A DNA stretch of 64,000 nucleotides from Blautia faecicola (GTDB lineage Bacteria; Bacillota; Clostridia; Lachnospirales; Lachnospiraceae), in contig NZ_SDKC01000001.1 in the NCBI RefSeq assembly GCF_004123145.1, positions 1,073,501 to 1,137,500 of the forward strand, in the 5' to 3' direction. Below are positions 36,261 through 44,972 of the stretch, piece after piece. Numbering within the stretch: the stretch's first letter is position 1; every line of letters starts with the position of its first letter. The notes under the pieces were generated by a model. It saw only the letters and a list, made by a program, of their open reading frames with translations, ran no database searches and was not told the DNA's origin. The translations under genes were made by a program, and so were the position numbers.

Positions 36261-37402
36261 GCGGATATATTTTATGTCAGGTAAAACGGGCGAAACTGCC
36301 TTACTATATTGAAAACATCAGTACAAATATTTATTCCATTGAAGAACTGTGCTTTTATTTTTATCATAACATCTATCTGCTGGACAGCACGATCCTGAAC
36401 GAGGAACTGTGTTTCTGGATCCGGGATCAGCTGGGACTGAAAAAGCTGGCAGACAATCTGTATAAGCATCTGGATGACGATGATATGAAAGTGGGAGATT
36501 TTATTCTTCCGGTGTTTAAAGAGATCAATTATCTGTCTCTGGAAGAGTTCCGCAAACTGAATCAGCAGATCCAGCAGCTTGCAAAAGAACCGGAAGTGCT
36601 GCGCCAGAAGCGAAAAGGCGATTATCTGATGGAACACGGAAAATACGTGAATGCCATCAAGGTTTATCAGAAAGCACTCCGCCAGGAGACAGAGGACGAG
36701 GCAGCGGTGACAGATACCCGGAAACCGGAGACGGTTGCAGCAGAAAAGGCAGAAACCGTGCAGGAGGCGGAAACTACAGAAGCATCGACAGAAATAAAAA
36801 CAGAGGAAGCGGCAGAGACGGAGTCTCCGGTTGCGATCACGATCGATATGGTGGAAGATCCGGAAGAGCGTGCGGAAACGGAGAATGTCGAGGAGTCAGA
36901 GAAACCGGAAGAAGATACATCGGAGACAGATGCTACTTCTTTGCAGGAAGAAAAACAGGAAGAAGTGGCAGCAGATCCGGAACTTCCTCACCAGGAGATC
37001 CTTCTCGGAAAACAGTTTATCGGGGAAATCTATCACAACATGGGATGTGCCTATGCGAGACTGTTTCAGATGGAAGAAGCAATCCGGTGCTTTGAGATCG
37101 CCTATGGAAAACTGCACACGATGGGTGCGGTGAAGAGCCTTCTGTACGCTGTTTATATGGAGCATGGCGTGGATGCTTTCGTGGAAAAGGCAAAAGAGCT
37201 GGAAGTCGACGAGGAACGGCAGGAAGAGATCTATGTCGAAGTGGAAGAGGCTGTGGAAGACCTCTACGACACTCCGGAAGGTCAGGAATATAAAAAGCTG
37301 CTGGAAGAAAAACAGCAGGGAAGAGAAGAGGATTATCAGCAGGGAATGAAACAACTTCTGGAACAGCTGACCGCAGAGTACCATAAGAGTACGGGATATT
37401 GA
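36257..37402 (+). CDS. TPR-like partner protein of the DUF5716/5717 module
   Basis: ATGA overlap with the DUF5716 gene. The N-terminal domain (about 1-115) opens MSGYILCQVKRAKLPYYIEN and is mainly helical. A first TPR-like helix pair (GDYLMEHGKYVNAIKVYQKA) is at about 117-136. It is followed by a Glu/Thr-rich low-complexity spacer (about 150-240), a second TPR-like pair (YHNMGCAYARLFQMEEAIRCFEIAY, about 257-281) and a charged coiled tail. No export signal. It may be a TPR co-chaperone for the Hsp70-like neighbour. That is inference. A strong terminator follows 60 bases downstream. Confidence 0.65.
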   Translation: MSGYILCQVKRAKLPYYIENISTNIYSIEELCFYFYHNIYLLDSTILNEELCFWIRDQLGLKKLADNLYKHLDDDDMKVGDFILPVFKEINYLSLEEFRKLNQQIQQLAKEPEVLRQKRKGDYLMEHGKYVNAIKVYQKALRQETEDEAAVTDTRKPETVAAEKAETVQEAETTEASTEIKTEEAAETESPVAITIDMVEDPEERAETENVEESEKPEEDTSETDATSLQEEKQEEVAADPELPHQEILLGKQFIGEIYHNMGCAYARLFQMEEAIRCFEIAYGKLHTMGAVKSLLYAVYMEHGVDAFVEKAKELEVDEERQEEIYVEVEEAVEDLYDTPEGQEYKKLLEEKQQGREEDYQQGMKQLLEQLTAEYHKSTGY

Positions 37403-37463
37403 TAAAAAATATCAATAAAAAATAATGAGAAATAAAAATAATTGAATATCAGGTTAAAACGGG

Positions 37464-37509
37464 AAAAGCAGAGCGAAACGGTGAATAAAACCGATGCGCT
37501 CTGCTTTTT
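37464..37509 (+). terminator. Terminator of the DUF5717/5716/TPR operon
   Basis: AAAAGCAGAGCG (37464-37475) pairs exactly with CGCTCTGCTTTT (37497-37508), ending in a run of five T. Confidence 0.85.
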
Positions 37510-37520
37510 CGGCAGTTGCA

Positions 37521-37559
37521 TTGCATATCAATAATTGGTCCGGTGAATCATTTATTGAT
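37521..37559 (+). repeat. Dispersed intergenic repeat, copy 1
   Basis: TTGCATATCAATAATTGGTC plus CGGTGAATCA matches 46452-46481 at 29 of 30 bases. ATCAATAA...TTATTGAT makes it partly palindromic. It lies directly after a terminator in both places. The rest of the 37403-37739 gap holds a hairpin GACAT...ATGTC with GAGAAGG/CCTTCTC (37617-37647) and the promoter below. Confidence 0.55.
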
Positions 37560-37678
37560 GGAAGGTGGATGTTCAGAGAATTATCCGCAGGCATAAATTC
37601 TGTGCATTGCGAAGCAGACATCGAGAAGGTCACTCCTTCTCAATGTCCACAGTACAAAGACAAATTTCAAAAAATGTC

Positions 37679-37707
37679 TTGACATTAATACTTTACTATG
37701 ATAGAGT
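37679..37707 (+). promoter_or_regulatory. Promoter of the amino acid ABC importer
   Basis: TTGACA (37679-37684), 17-base spacer, TAGAGT (37702-37707). The start site would be near 37714, about 26 bases before the solute-binding protein ATG. Confidence 0.6.
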
Positions 37708-37739
37708 GTTAACATATGAAAAACCGGAGGGTAATTATT

Positions 37740-38627
37740 ATGAAAAAGAAAACAATAAGTATGATGTTAGCAGCAACAATGGCACTGTCCCTGTTTGCAG
37801 GATGTGGTTCCAGTAAAGATACAGCGACTGAAGACACAAGCAAGACCGAGAGCACAGACACTGCCGATGACAGCAGCGAGGATGCATCCGCAGAAACTAC
37901 GGATGAGAGCAGCAGAACAACCTTCACCGTAGGTTTCGATGCAGAATATCCGCCATACGGTTACATGGATGATGACGGCGAGTACACCGGATTTGACCTG
38001 GAACTGGCGCAGGCAGTATGTGACAAAGAAGGCTGGGAACTGGTGAAAAAACCGATCAACTGGGATTCCAAAGATATGGAACTGAATTCTGGCTCCATCG
38101 ACTGCATCTGGAACGGATTTACCATGAACGGAAGAGAAGATGACTACACATTCTCCGTACCGTATGTAGATAACAGCCAGGTAATCGTAGTTGCAGAAGA
38201 TTCCGGTATTGAACAGCTGAGTGATCTGGCTGGAAAGACCGTCGGTGTACAGGCAGCCTCCGCAGCACTGGATCTGTTACAGAGTGAAGACGAAGGCGGA
38301 CAGAAAGAACTGGCAGATACCTTCGGATCTCTGAATGAATTCGCAGATTACAACACCGCATTTACCGAATTACAGGCAGGCGCGCTGGATGCACTGGCAA
38401 TCGATGTCGGAGTTGCAAAATATCAGTTAAACTCCAGAGGAGAAGGATTCAAGATCCTCGACGAGACACTGAACACTGAACAGTATGCGATCGGCTTTAA
38501 AAAAGGCAACCAGGAACTGTGTGACATCGTAAATGCAGACTTGCAGGAACTGGCAAACGAAGGGAAAGTTGCAGAACTGGCAGAAAAATATGAGATTGCC
38601 GATATGGTGACTTTAAAAGCTGAATAA
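37740..38627 (+). CDS. Amino acid ABC transporter solute-binding lipoprotein
   Basis: The ATG at 37740 has CGGAGGG nine bases upstream; the in-frame upstream ATG at 37716 lies at the expected transcription start. A lipoprotein signal ends LFAGC (Cys22), followed by a Ser/Thr/Asp-rich linker. The mature domain begins FTVGFDAEYPPYGYMDDDG, the classic start of the SBP family 3 (polar amino acid) fold, with GFDLELAQAV and the hinge GKTVGVQAAS. It is an extracellular receptor delivering an amino acid, likely polar or sulfur-containing such as cystine, to the permease downstream. Substrate is not certain. The gap to the permease holds a hairpin split by a MITE. Confidence 0.9.
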   Translation: MKKKTISMMLAATMALSLFAGCGSSKDTATEDTSKTESTDTADDSSEDASAETTDESSRTTFTVGFDAEYPPYGYMDDDGEYTGFDLELAQAVCDKEGWELVKKPINWDSKDMELNSGSIDCIWNGFTMNGREDDYTFSVPYVDNSQVIVVAEDSGIEQLSDLAGKTVGVQAASAALDLLQSEDEGGQKELADTFGSLNEFADYNTAFTELQAGALDALAIDVGVAKYQLNSRGEGFKILDETLNTEQYAIGFKKGNQELCDIVNADLQELANEGKVAELAEKYEIADMVTLKAE

Positions 38628-38660
38628 GAAGACGGAAACGTCGGATAAGAAAAAATGTAA

Positions 38661-38853
38661 CCCCTCGGGAGGCGTTAGAGCGTGTTTGAAAAAGGCTTTT
38701 CGTGAGCTGCGAGTCCCAGTTTGTGGGAGATTTTATCCGAATGAGGGCGGCGTAGCGGGCTACGGCAACCGAATAAGGGTAAAATCTCCCGCAAAGTGGG
38801 GATTGCAGATTGCGGAAATGATTTTTCAGACACGCTCTAGGCTTTCCGGGGGG
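38661..38853 (+). terminator. Intergenic hairpin between SBP and permease genes, split by MITE
   Basis: CCCCTCGGGAGGC (38661-38673) and GCTTTCCGGGGGG (38841-38853) pair over 13 positions (including G-U pairs) if the MITE at 38678-38837 and one TA are removed, leaving loop GTTAG. Hairpins after the first gene of ABC operons commonly act as partial terminators or RNA stabilisers to keep the receptor in excess. No T-run follows, so stabilisation is as likely as termination. Confidence 0.6.
38678..38837 (-). mobile_element. 160-bp MITE, copy 2
   Basis: Same length and ends as the copy at 29571 (GAGCGTGTTTGAAAAA at the left, exact family end at the right), in opposite orientation and with a few base differences. 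TA occurs on both sides (38676-38677, 38838-38839). The short plus-strand frame from 38686 through the element is a by-product of the repeat and is not a gene. Confidence 0.85.
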
Positions 38854-38918
38854 CATGTTTGCTGTAAAGGGGCAAATGCAAAGCTATATTTCAGTATTTA
38901 TAACACGGAGGATAAGCA

Positions 38919-39566
38919 ATGAGTATTGAGGTAATGGTACGACAGATGACGGCGGGTTTTGGGCAGACCTGTCTGATCTTTTTTCTGACCCTGATTTTTT
39001 CCCTTCCACTGGGAATGATCGTATATTTTGGACGCGTATGCCGGTTTAAGCCACTAAGCTGGCTGGTGAAGATCTATATTTCCATCATGCGTGGAACCCC
39101 GCTGATGCTGCAGCTGCTGATCTGGTATTTCGGACCGTTTTATCTGTGGGGCATGAATATCGGCGGTTATAAGTTTACAGCCATCATTCTGGGGTGTTCT
39201 CTGAACTATGCGGCATATTTTGCGGAAATCTATCGTTCCGGTATCGAATCGATCCCGACCGGACAGTATGAGGCAGCACAGCTGCTCGGCTACACCAGAG
39301 TACAGACTTTCTTCAAGATCGTTCTGCCACAAGTGGTAAAAATCGTTTTGCCATCTGTCACCAACGAGGTCATCACACTGGTCAAAGATACCTCTCTGGT
39401 ATATTCCGTATCTTATATCGAGATGTTTGCCGTTGCAAAACAGATTGCAGCTGCACAGACTACTGTAGTACCGTTCTTTATCGCAGGTATTTTCTACTAT
39501 GTATTTAACTATGTGGTAGCCTGGGTGATGGAACTGTTTGAGAAGAAACTGAACTATTATCGCTAG
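38919..39566 (+). CDS. Amino acid ABC transporter permease
   Basis: It follows GGAGGATAAGCA. The 215-aa protein has about five membrane spans and the polar amino acid permease pattern: [15 protein letters not shown] early, and the ATPase-docking EAA-type loop [20 protein letters not shown] in the middle, then [11 protein letters not shown]. It pairs with the receptor upstream and the ATPase 10 bases downstream. One permease gene implies a homodimeric channel. Confidence 0.9.
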   Translation: MSIEVMVRQMTAGFGQTCLIFFLTLIFSLPLGMIVYFGRVCRFKPLSWLVKIYISIMRGTPLMLQLLIWYFGPFYLWGMNIGGYKFTAIILGCSLNYAAYFAEIYRSGIESIPTGQYEAAQLLGYTRVQTFFKIVLPQVVKIVLPSVTNEVITLVKDTSLVYSVSYIEMFAVAKQIAAAQTTVVPFFIAGIFYYVFNYVVAWVMELFEKKLNYYR

Positions 39567-39576
39567 GAGGGTCGAC

Positions 39577-40335
39577 ATGAAACTGTTGGAAATGAATCAT
39601 ATCAAAAAAGAATTTGACGGACTGGGGGTTTTAAAAGATATCTCTCTGGCGGTGGAAGAAGGAGAAATCGTTTCTATCATCGGTCCTTCCGGTTCCGGCA
39701 AATCCACGATGCTTCGCTGCGCGACGATGCTTGAGGAGATTGACGGCGGAGAGATCCTGTACATGGGGAAAAAAGCTGCCTGGGTAGAAAACGGCAAAGT
39801 GATGCATCCGGATAAAAAAGAGATGAAAGAGATCCGTTCCTGTTTCGGGCTGGTTTTTCAGAACTTTAATCTGTTTCCACATTATTCAGTATTGAAGAAT
39901 ATAGCAGATGCGCCGATCCATGTACAGAAACGGGACAAAGGCGAGGTGTACAAAGAGGCGATGGAACTGCTGAAAAAGATGGGGCTGGAAGATAAGGCAG
40001 ATGCCTATCCATATCAGTTATCCGGCGGACAGTGCCAGCGTGTAGCTATCGCAAGAGCCTTGGCACTGAATCCGAAGATTCTGTTCTTTGATGAGCCGAC
40101 TTCCGCACTGGATCCGGAACTGACCGGTGAAGTACTGAAAGTCATCAAATCTCTGGCGGATCTGGATATCACCATGGTGATCGTGACCCATGAGATGGAA
40201 TTCGCAAAAAATATCTCTGACCGTGTGATCTTTATGGATAAAGGTGTGGTGGCACTGGAGGGAACACCGGAGGAGGTATTTGGTGCAGACCATACAAGAA
40301 TGAAGGAATTTTTAGGAAAATTTCATCAGAACTAA
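39577..40335 (+). CDS. Amino acid ABC transporter ATP-binding protein
   Basis: It starts 10 bases after the permease, behind TAGGAGGG. Walker A is GPSGSGKST (about residues 34-42), the signature is [14 protein letters not shown], and Walker B is [15 protein letters not shown] with the catalytic Glu; the H-loop is VTHEM. Length of 252 aa is typical for GlnQ/TcyC-type ATPases. It powers import by the permease above. The purB promoter begins three bases after its stop. Confidence 0.92.
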   Translation: MKLLEMNHIKKEFDGLGVLKDISLAVEEGEIVSIIGPSGSGKSTMLRCATMLEEIDGGEILYMGKKAAWVENGKVMHPDKKEMKEIRSCFGLVFQNFNLFPHYSVLKNIADAPIHVQKRDKGEVYKEAMELLKKMGLEDKADAYPYQLSGGQCQRVAIARALALNPKILFFDEPTSALDPELTGEVLKVIKSLADLDITMVIVTHEMEFAKNISDRVIFMDKGVVALEGTPEEVFGADHTRMKEFLGKFHQN

Positions 40336-40337
40336 GC

Positions 40338-40366
40338 TTGCGTTTCCGGGGGCGGTATTATATAAT
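40338..40366 (+). promoter_or_regulatory. Promoter of purB
   Basis: TTGCGT (40338-40343), 17 bases, perfect TATAAT (40361-40366). The leader of about 75 bases includes GCCGTCCGTAAAGAGGCGGC, a small hairpin before the AAAAAGGAG ribosome site. Confidence 0.7.
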
Positions 40367-40447
40367 TTTACTGTTGTGAGGCGTACAGCCGATAAAATGT
40401 AAGCCGTCCGTAAAGAGGCGGCAAGTACAAGAAAAAGGAGATTATAT

Positions 40448-41881
40448 ATGAGTACAGACAGATATGTAAGTCCGTTATCTGAGCGTTATGCAAGCAAAGA
40501 AATGCAGTATATCTTTTCCCCGGATATGAAGTTCCGTACCTGGAGACGCCTGTGGATCGCACTGGCAGAGACCGAGAAAGAACTGGGGCTGCCGATCACC
40601 CAGGAACAGATTGACGAATTAAAAGCGCACAAAGACGATATTAACTATGATGTGGCAAAAGAGAGAGAACGCCAGGTACGTCATGATGTTATGTCTCATG
40701 TATATGCATATGGTGTACAGTGCCCGAAGGCAAAGGGAATCATCCATCTGGGTGCAACTTCCTGTTATGTAGGTGACAACACCGATATTATTGTTATGAC
40801 CGAAGCTCTGAAACTGGTAAAGAAAAAACTGGTGAATGTGATTGCAGAGCTGGCAAAATTTGCAGAAAAATACAAAGATCTGCCGACACTGGCATTTACC
40901 CATTTCCAGCCGGCGCAGCCGACAACCGTAGGTAAACGTGCCACCCTGTGGATGCAGGAGTTTATGCTGGATCTGGAAGATCTGAATTATGTCTTAAGCA
41001 CTATGAAACTGCTGGGTTCCAAGGGAACAACCGGAACACAGGCAAGTTTCCTGGAACTGTTCGACGGAGATCAGGAAACCATCGATAAGATCGATCCGAT
41101 GATCGCTGAAAAGATGGGATTCAAACAGTGCTATCCGGTATCCGGCCAGACCTATTCCAGAAAAGTAGATACCAGAGTGGTCAATATTCTGGCAGGCATC
41201 GCAGCGAGCGCACATAAGTTTTCCAACGATATCCGTCTTCTGCAGCATCTGAAAGAAGTAGAAGAACCATTCGAGAAGAGCCAGATCGGATCTTCCGCCA
41301 TGGCTTATAAGAGAAATCCGATGAGAAGTGAGCGTATCGCTTCCCTGTCCCGTTTCGTGATGGTAGATGCGATGAACCCGGCAATTACTTCCGCTACCCA
41401 GTGGTTTGAGAGAACCCTGGATGATTCTGCCAATAAGAGACTGTCCGTTCCGGAAGGATTCCTGGCCATCGACGGTATCCTGGATCTGTGCCTGAATGTG
41501 GTAGACGGTCTGGTGGTATATCCGAAGGTTATCGAGAAGAGACTGCGTTCCGAACTGCCATTCATGGCTACGGAAAACATCATGATGGATGCTGTAAAAG
41601 CAGGCGGTGACCGTCAGGAACTGCATGAGAGAATCCGTGAACTGTCCATGGAAGCAGGAAAGACCGTCAAAGTAGAAGGAAAAGACAACAACCTTCTGGA
41701 GCTGATCGCTGCTGACCCGGCATTCAACCTGACCCTGGAAGAACTGGAAAAAACCATGGATCCTGCAAAATACACAGGACGCGCTTCCGTACAGGTAGAT
41801 GCCTTCCTGAAAAACGTCATCAACCCGATGCTGGAAGAGAATAAAGACCTGCTGGGTATGACTGCTGAGATCAATGTATAA
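40448..41881 (+). CDS. purB: Adenylosuccinate lyase
   Basis: This enzyme splits SAICAR to AICAR plus fumarate in IMP synthesis and adenylosuccinate to AMP plus fumarate. The 477-aa protein shows the fumarase/aspartase superfamily regions: [14 protein letters not shown], the [12 protein letters not shown]-like [17 protein letters not shown], and the signature loop [16 protein letters not shown]. Length and order are those of the larger, animal-like PurB found in Clostridia. It is a single-gene unit with its own promoter and terminator. purA and purF lie within 10 kb but in separate units. Confidence 0.95.
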   Translation: MSTDRYVSPLSERYASKEMQYIFSPDMKFRTWRRLWIALAETEKELGLPITQEQIDELKAHKDDINYDVAKERERQVRHDVMSHVYAYGVQCPKAKGIIHLGATSCYVGDNTDIIVMTEALKLVKKKLVNVIAELAKFAEKYKDLPTLAFTHFQPAQPTTVGKRATLWMQEFMLDLEDLNYVLSTMKLLGSKGTTGTQASFLELFDGDQETIDKIDPMIAEKMGFKQCYPVSGQTYSRKVDTRVVNILAGIAASAHKFSNDIRLLQHLKEVEEPFEKSQIGSSAMAYKRNPMRSERIASLSRFVMVDAMNPAITSATQWFERTLDDSANKRLSVPEGFLAIDGILDLCLNVVDGLVVYPKVIEKRLRSELPFMATENIMMDAVKAGGDRQELHERIRELSMEAGKTVKVEGKDNNLLELIAADPAFNLTLEELEKTMDPAKYTGRASVQVDAFLKNVINPMLEENKDLLGMTAEINV

Positions 41882-41920
41882 AAGGCCGGAAAGACGGAAA
41901 ATAACAAAATATAAAGTGTA

Positions 41921-41977
41921 AAAAAGCTCCCCTGATTGGAAGATCCAATATCATATATTCCAATCGGGGGAGTTTTT
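41921..41977. terminator. Bidirectional terminator between purB and the LacI gene
   Basis: AAAAAGCTCCCCTGATTGGA pairs with TCCAATCGGGGGAGTTTTTT with one mismatch. A-runs and T-runs on the two sides let it serve both converging genes. Confidence 0.85.
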
Positions 41978-42007
41978 TCGTTGCCAGGCATACGACAAAA
42001 AGGTGGT

Positions 42008-43057
42008 TTAATCGTTTTCTGCCAGCGGATCCCGCTCCGTTGTCTCTCTGCGGATCAGCACCGGTGTGATCATCTTGTGTACCGGTTCGCTGACCGGTGT
42101 GTGTTTGCTGTTTTTATGTTCTTCAATCTGCTCCACCAGAAGTTTCACCGCTTCAGTAGCGAGCACATCGATCTGCTGAGCCACGGTGCTGATCGGGAAG
42201 ATGGCGTTTCGGGAGGCGGGGGAGTCGTCGAAGCCGACGATCAGGTAGTCTTCCGGGAGTTTACCGTATTTTCGTACCAGCAGATTGACCAGGATGCTGG
42301 CGTGGGTATCGTTGGAGACGAAAATGCCCTTTTTCCTGCCGGGAGAGTCCGCCTCGATCTCGGAGAGGATCTCTTTCAGATGCTCCTGGGAAGCTGTCTG
42401 ATCTTTCATCTCATGGAGAAAGATGCGGTGTGGAATCTGCTGTTCCCTGCAAAAATCTTCAAACCCTTCGATTCGACCGTATGCCGGGATACTTTTGGCG
42501 GTCGGATTGTTGATGTGGAAAAGCACTTCACAGTTGTGACGATAGAGCAGACTGGTCGCCTGGATCGCACCCATGTAGTTATCGGTGTTGATGCTGCTGA
42601 TGTGAGCATCCTCCCGCTCGATCGCTACGATCGGGATATGCAGGTTGGCAAGTTCCATTGAAGGGATCGCATGGCTTAAAATGATCAGCCCCTCGATCTT
42701 GTAGGCGAGAAGTTCCTGAATATACTGCCGCTCGGTGTCAGCATCTCCGTTACTTAAAAACACCAGGAATTTATACCCAAACGTCTCATAGGTGGAAAGA
42801 ATCCGGTCAAGCATCTCGGAATAATAGTGAAGAAACAGGTTCGGGATGATCACACCGACGAATTCGGTCTGTCCGCTTGCCAGGATCCGTGCCACTTTAT
42901 TTTCCTGATAATTCAGCTTTTCCAGTGCGTCTGCGATGATCTTCTGGTTCTTCTCGGTAAGGGAATCCGGGTTATTAAAATACCGGGAAATGGTTGTTTT
43001 GGAAAAATTCGTATATTTTGCAATGTCCGCGAAGGTTACATTCTGTTTTCGTGCCAT
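42008..43057 (-). CDS. LacI-family repressor, probably of the GH32 gene
   Basis: The start is taken at the ATG giving MARKQNVTFADIAKYTNFSK; a longer frame from 43075 adds five residues. Helix-turn-helix: VTFADIAKYTNFSKTTISRY with hinge ENQKIIADALEKLNYQENKVA. The C-terminal periplasmic-binding-like domain (about 60-330) includes GVIIPNLFLHYY and VGFDDSPASRNAIFP, typical of sugar-sensing LacI members. It is divergent from scrB, whose upstream region carries two palindromes of the LacI-family type. The inducer is probably sucrose, fructose or a phosphate of these (inference). Confidence 0.88.
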   Translation of the reverse strand: MARKQNVTFADIAKYTNFSKTTISRYFNNPDSLTEKNQKIIADALEKLNYQENKVARILASGQTEFVGVIIPNLFLHYYSEMLDRILSTYETFGYKFLVFLSNGDADTERQYIQELLAYKIEGLIILSHAIPSMELANLHIPIVAIEREDAHISSINTDNYMGAIQATSLLYRHNCEVLFHINNPTAKSIPAYGRIEGFEDFCREQQIPHRIFLHEMKDQTASQEHLKEILSEIEADSPGRKKGIFVSNDTHASILVNLLVRKYGKLPEDYLIVGFDDSPASRNAIFPISTVAQQIDVLATEAVKLLVEQIEEHKNSKHTPVSEPVHKMITPVLIRRETTERDPLAEND

Positions 43058-43182
43058 AATCGTTGCCTCATACATTCTTTTTATAGGAACAACGAGTCGA
43101 AGCCGTACAAATCAAATCTCCGACGATTGCCGGAAAAGATCTCAGGCATATCGTGTGTGTCAGACCCGTTGTAGTTGAATTG

Positions 43183-43328
43183 TTGTAACTATTCAGTAGG
43201 TAATATTCCGCGAGGTGTTTTGGCATGGATATGCCAAAATCCCGAGACATACGAGCAAAAATGCCATCACCGAAGGTGATTTCAAATGCATTTTTGCTTG
43301 TAACTGTGAAGGTACTGAACAGTTACAA
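43183..43328. repeat. 146-bp palindromic intergenic repeat
   Basis: Terminal arms TTGTAACTATTCAGTA (43183-43198) and TACTGAACAGTTACAA (43313-43328) match at 15 of 16 bases as inverted repeats. Inside are three more palindromes: TTTTGGCATG...CATGCC-type (GGCATGGATATGCC), ATCACCGAAGGTGAT, and GAGCAAAAATGC...GCATTTTTGCTTG. The nested hairpins suggest a small non-autonomous repeat element. It lies in the regulatory gap between lacI and scrB. Confidence 0.6.
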
Positions 43329-43388
43329 ATCATTTCAATTCCTTCATCCAGTATAGCAAAAAATTCTCAAAAAAACAAGAAAAGAGCG

Positions 43389-43401
43389 AGTAACCGGTAA
43401 C
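43389..43401. promoter_or_regulatory. Upstream LacI-type operator
   Basis: AGTAACCGGTAAC is an imperfect version of the operator at 43478, centred 91 bases upstream of it. This spacing would allow looping by a tetrameric repressor. Confidence 0.55.
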
Positions 43402-43441
43402 ATCATTCAGAAAACCGGAAATGAAAAAATCCGGGAAAAGA

Positions 43442-43470
43442 TTGACGAAAATACAGGGGAATGATATGAT
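43442..43470 (+). promoter_or_regulatory. scrB: Promoter of the GH32 gene
   Basis: TTGACG (43442-43447), 17-base spacer, TATGAT (43465-43470). The predicted start point falls at about 43477, at the edge of the main operator. Confidence 0.75.
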
Positions 43471-43477
43471 AAAAGAA

Positions 43478-43495
43478 AAAGTAACCGGTTACTTT
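43478..43495. promoter_or_regulatory. Main LacI-type operator at the scrB start site
   Basis: AAAGTAACCGGTTACTTT is a perfect 18-base palindrome with the central CpG of LacI-family operators. It sits just downstream of the -10, so bound repressor would block transcription of the hydrolase gene. Confidence 0.8.
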
Positions 43496-43523
43496 AAGCA
43501 TCGAAAGAAAGGAAACGATAAGA

Positions 43524-44837
43524 ATGAAAGATTTTGTACATGTAAAAGCTCCGGGAAACTGGATCAACGATCCGAACGGTTTTATCTATTATAAAGGCAA
43601 ATATCACCTGTTTTTCCAGCATTTTCCCCATGCACCGGAATGGGGAACCATGCACTGGGGACATACTGTCAGTGAGGATCTGGTGCACTGGGAGTATCAG
43701 GGAATCGCACTGTTTCCAACCAAAGAATATGATCAGAATGGTGTGTTTTCCGGTACTGCACTGGAAGAAGATGGTAAGCTGAAGATTTATTACAGCGCGG
43801 TAAAATATCTGAAACCAAACCCGGAAGATATTCACCGGGTACTGGACGATGCCATTCAGACGAGCCAGGCAATGATCGTATCGGAAGACGGGTTCCATTT
43901 TAATAACTGGGATAAAAAGAAGGTGCTGCCGACTGTTCATGATGAAGAGGTCGGAGAGCCGAAGATGAGAGATCCGAAGGTGTGGAAAGACGGAGACAGC
44001 TATTATATGATGATGGGAAGTTCGTATCATGACGCCGGAAGAGTTCTCTTTTATACGAGTAAAGACGGAGAAAACTGGACTTACGCAAATCAGTGCCGGT
44101 CAGAATCATACGGATGGACGATCGAGTGTCCGGATCTGTTTTCTCAGAATGATCAGTGGATTTTCATCGGCTGTCCGATGCGTCTTACACCGGGGGAGAA
44201 GAAATATCCGGACCAGGCTGTATGGGCGCTGGCGGAATTTGATCCGAAGACCTGTGAACTGAAGCTGCCGGATACTCACAGTTATGTGGATTACGGTCTG
44301 GATCTGTATGCACCGCAGACGACACTGGACGCGGAGGGAAGAAGAGTGATGATCTCCTGGATGCGTATGCCGATGGCAGTGACAGACAGTACGGATCGCC
44401 CGGCATGGAACGGTATGATGAGCAGTGCCCGCGTGGTGGAAGAAAAAGAGGGACATCTGTATTTCCACATGCATCCACAGGTGGACGCATACCTCAGCGC
44501 GGAAACTACAGCCGAAGAGGCAGCAGAGAGTGGAAGAGTCTTCCGGATCCGGACGGATCTTTCTGAGGGAGAAACCTTAAATATTGGCGGGTATGTGATC
44601 AGCCGCAGCGAAGGAAAGATCGTTGGCGACCGGTCAGCCGTTCTTGAAGGATGTGACGAAGTGCGAACTGTTGATGCGACTCCGGTGATCGAGGGTGCGG
44701 CACAGCTGGATATTCTGGTGAACGATCATCTGATTGAAATCTTTGTCAACGACGGTCAGTATGTGCTCAGCCATGTGGTTTACGGAAAATCGAAAAAGAT
44801 TTTCGGAAAATATGAAAAAGTTCTGGTGGGAAAATAA
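43524..44837 (+). CDS. scrB: Sucrose-6-phosphate hydrolase / beta-fructofuranosidase (GH32)
   Basis: It releases fructose from sucrose, sucrose-6-phosphate or small fructans. GH32 catalytic triad: nucleophile D16 in WINDPNG, transition-state Asp about D150 in MRDPKVW, and acid/base E201 in IECPDLF. A FSGTA motif is also present (VFSGTALEEDG). No signal peptide, so the enzyme is cytosolic. It ends with a short beta-sandwich containing LIEIFVNDG. No PTS or ABC sugar transporter gene accompanies it, so the phosphorylation state of its substrate is open. Regulation by the divergent LacI protein is strongly suggested by the operator over the start site. Confidence 0.88.
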   Translation: MKDFVHVKAPGNWINDPNGFIYYKGKYHLFFQHFPHAPEWGTMHWGHTVSEDLVHWEYQGIALFPTKEYDQNGVFSGTALEEDGKLKIYYSAVKYLKPNPEDIHRVLDDAIQTSQAMIVSEDGFHFNNWDKKKVLPTVHDEEVGEPKMRDPKVWKDGDSYYMMMGSSYHDAGRVLFYTSKDGENWTYANQCRSESYGWTIECPDLFSQNDQWIFIGCPMRLTPGEKKYPDQAVWALAEFDPKTCELKLPDTHSYVDYGLDLYAPQTTLDAEGRRVMISWMRMPMAVTDSTDRPAWNGMMSSARVVEEKEGHLYFHMHPQVDAYLSAETTAEEAAESGRVFRIRTDLSEGETLNIGGYVISRSEGKIVGDRSAVLEGCDEVRTVDATPVIEGAAQLDILVNDHLIEIFVNDGQYVLSHVVYGKSKKIFGKYEKVLVGK

Positions 44838-44921
44838 GAAAGATGGTATACTTATTAAGGAAATTTATAATTGACTTTAATTTATAAGTAATAATAAGTT
44901 TTACTAATAAGAAAAGTGTTG

Positions 44922-44927
44922 TATAAT
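44922..44927 (+). promoter_or_regulatory. -10 element before purA
   Basis: A perfect TATAAT, 46 bases before the purA ATG; a possible -35 is TTTACT with 16 bases between. The 44838-44921 stretch is very A+T-rich, with repeated TTATAAGTAATAATAAG-type sequence. Confidence 0.5.
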
Positions 44928-44972
44928 CATTTTTGTAAAGAAAATGATGATAACCCGTCAGGAGGTAACCAA

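Noticed and set aside
38686-38922. Plus-strand 78-codon frame starting inside the MITE
   Set aside because: It is the translation of the repeat element itself; the same spurious protein would arise at every copy.
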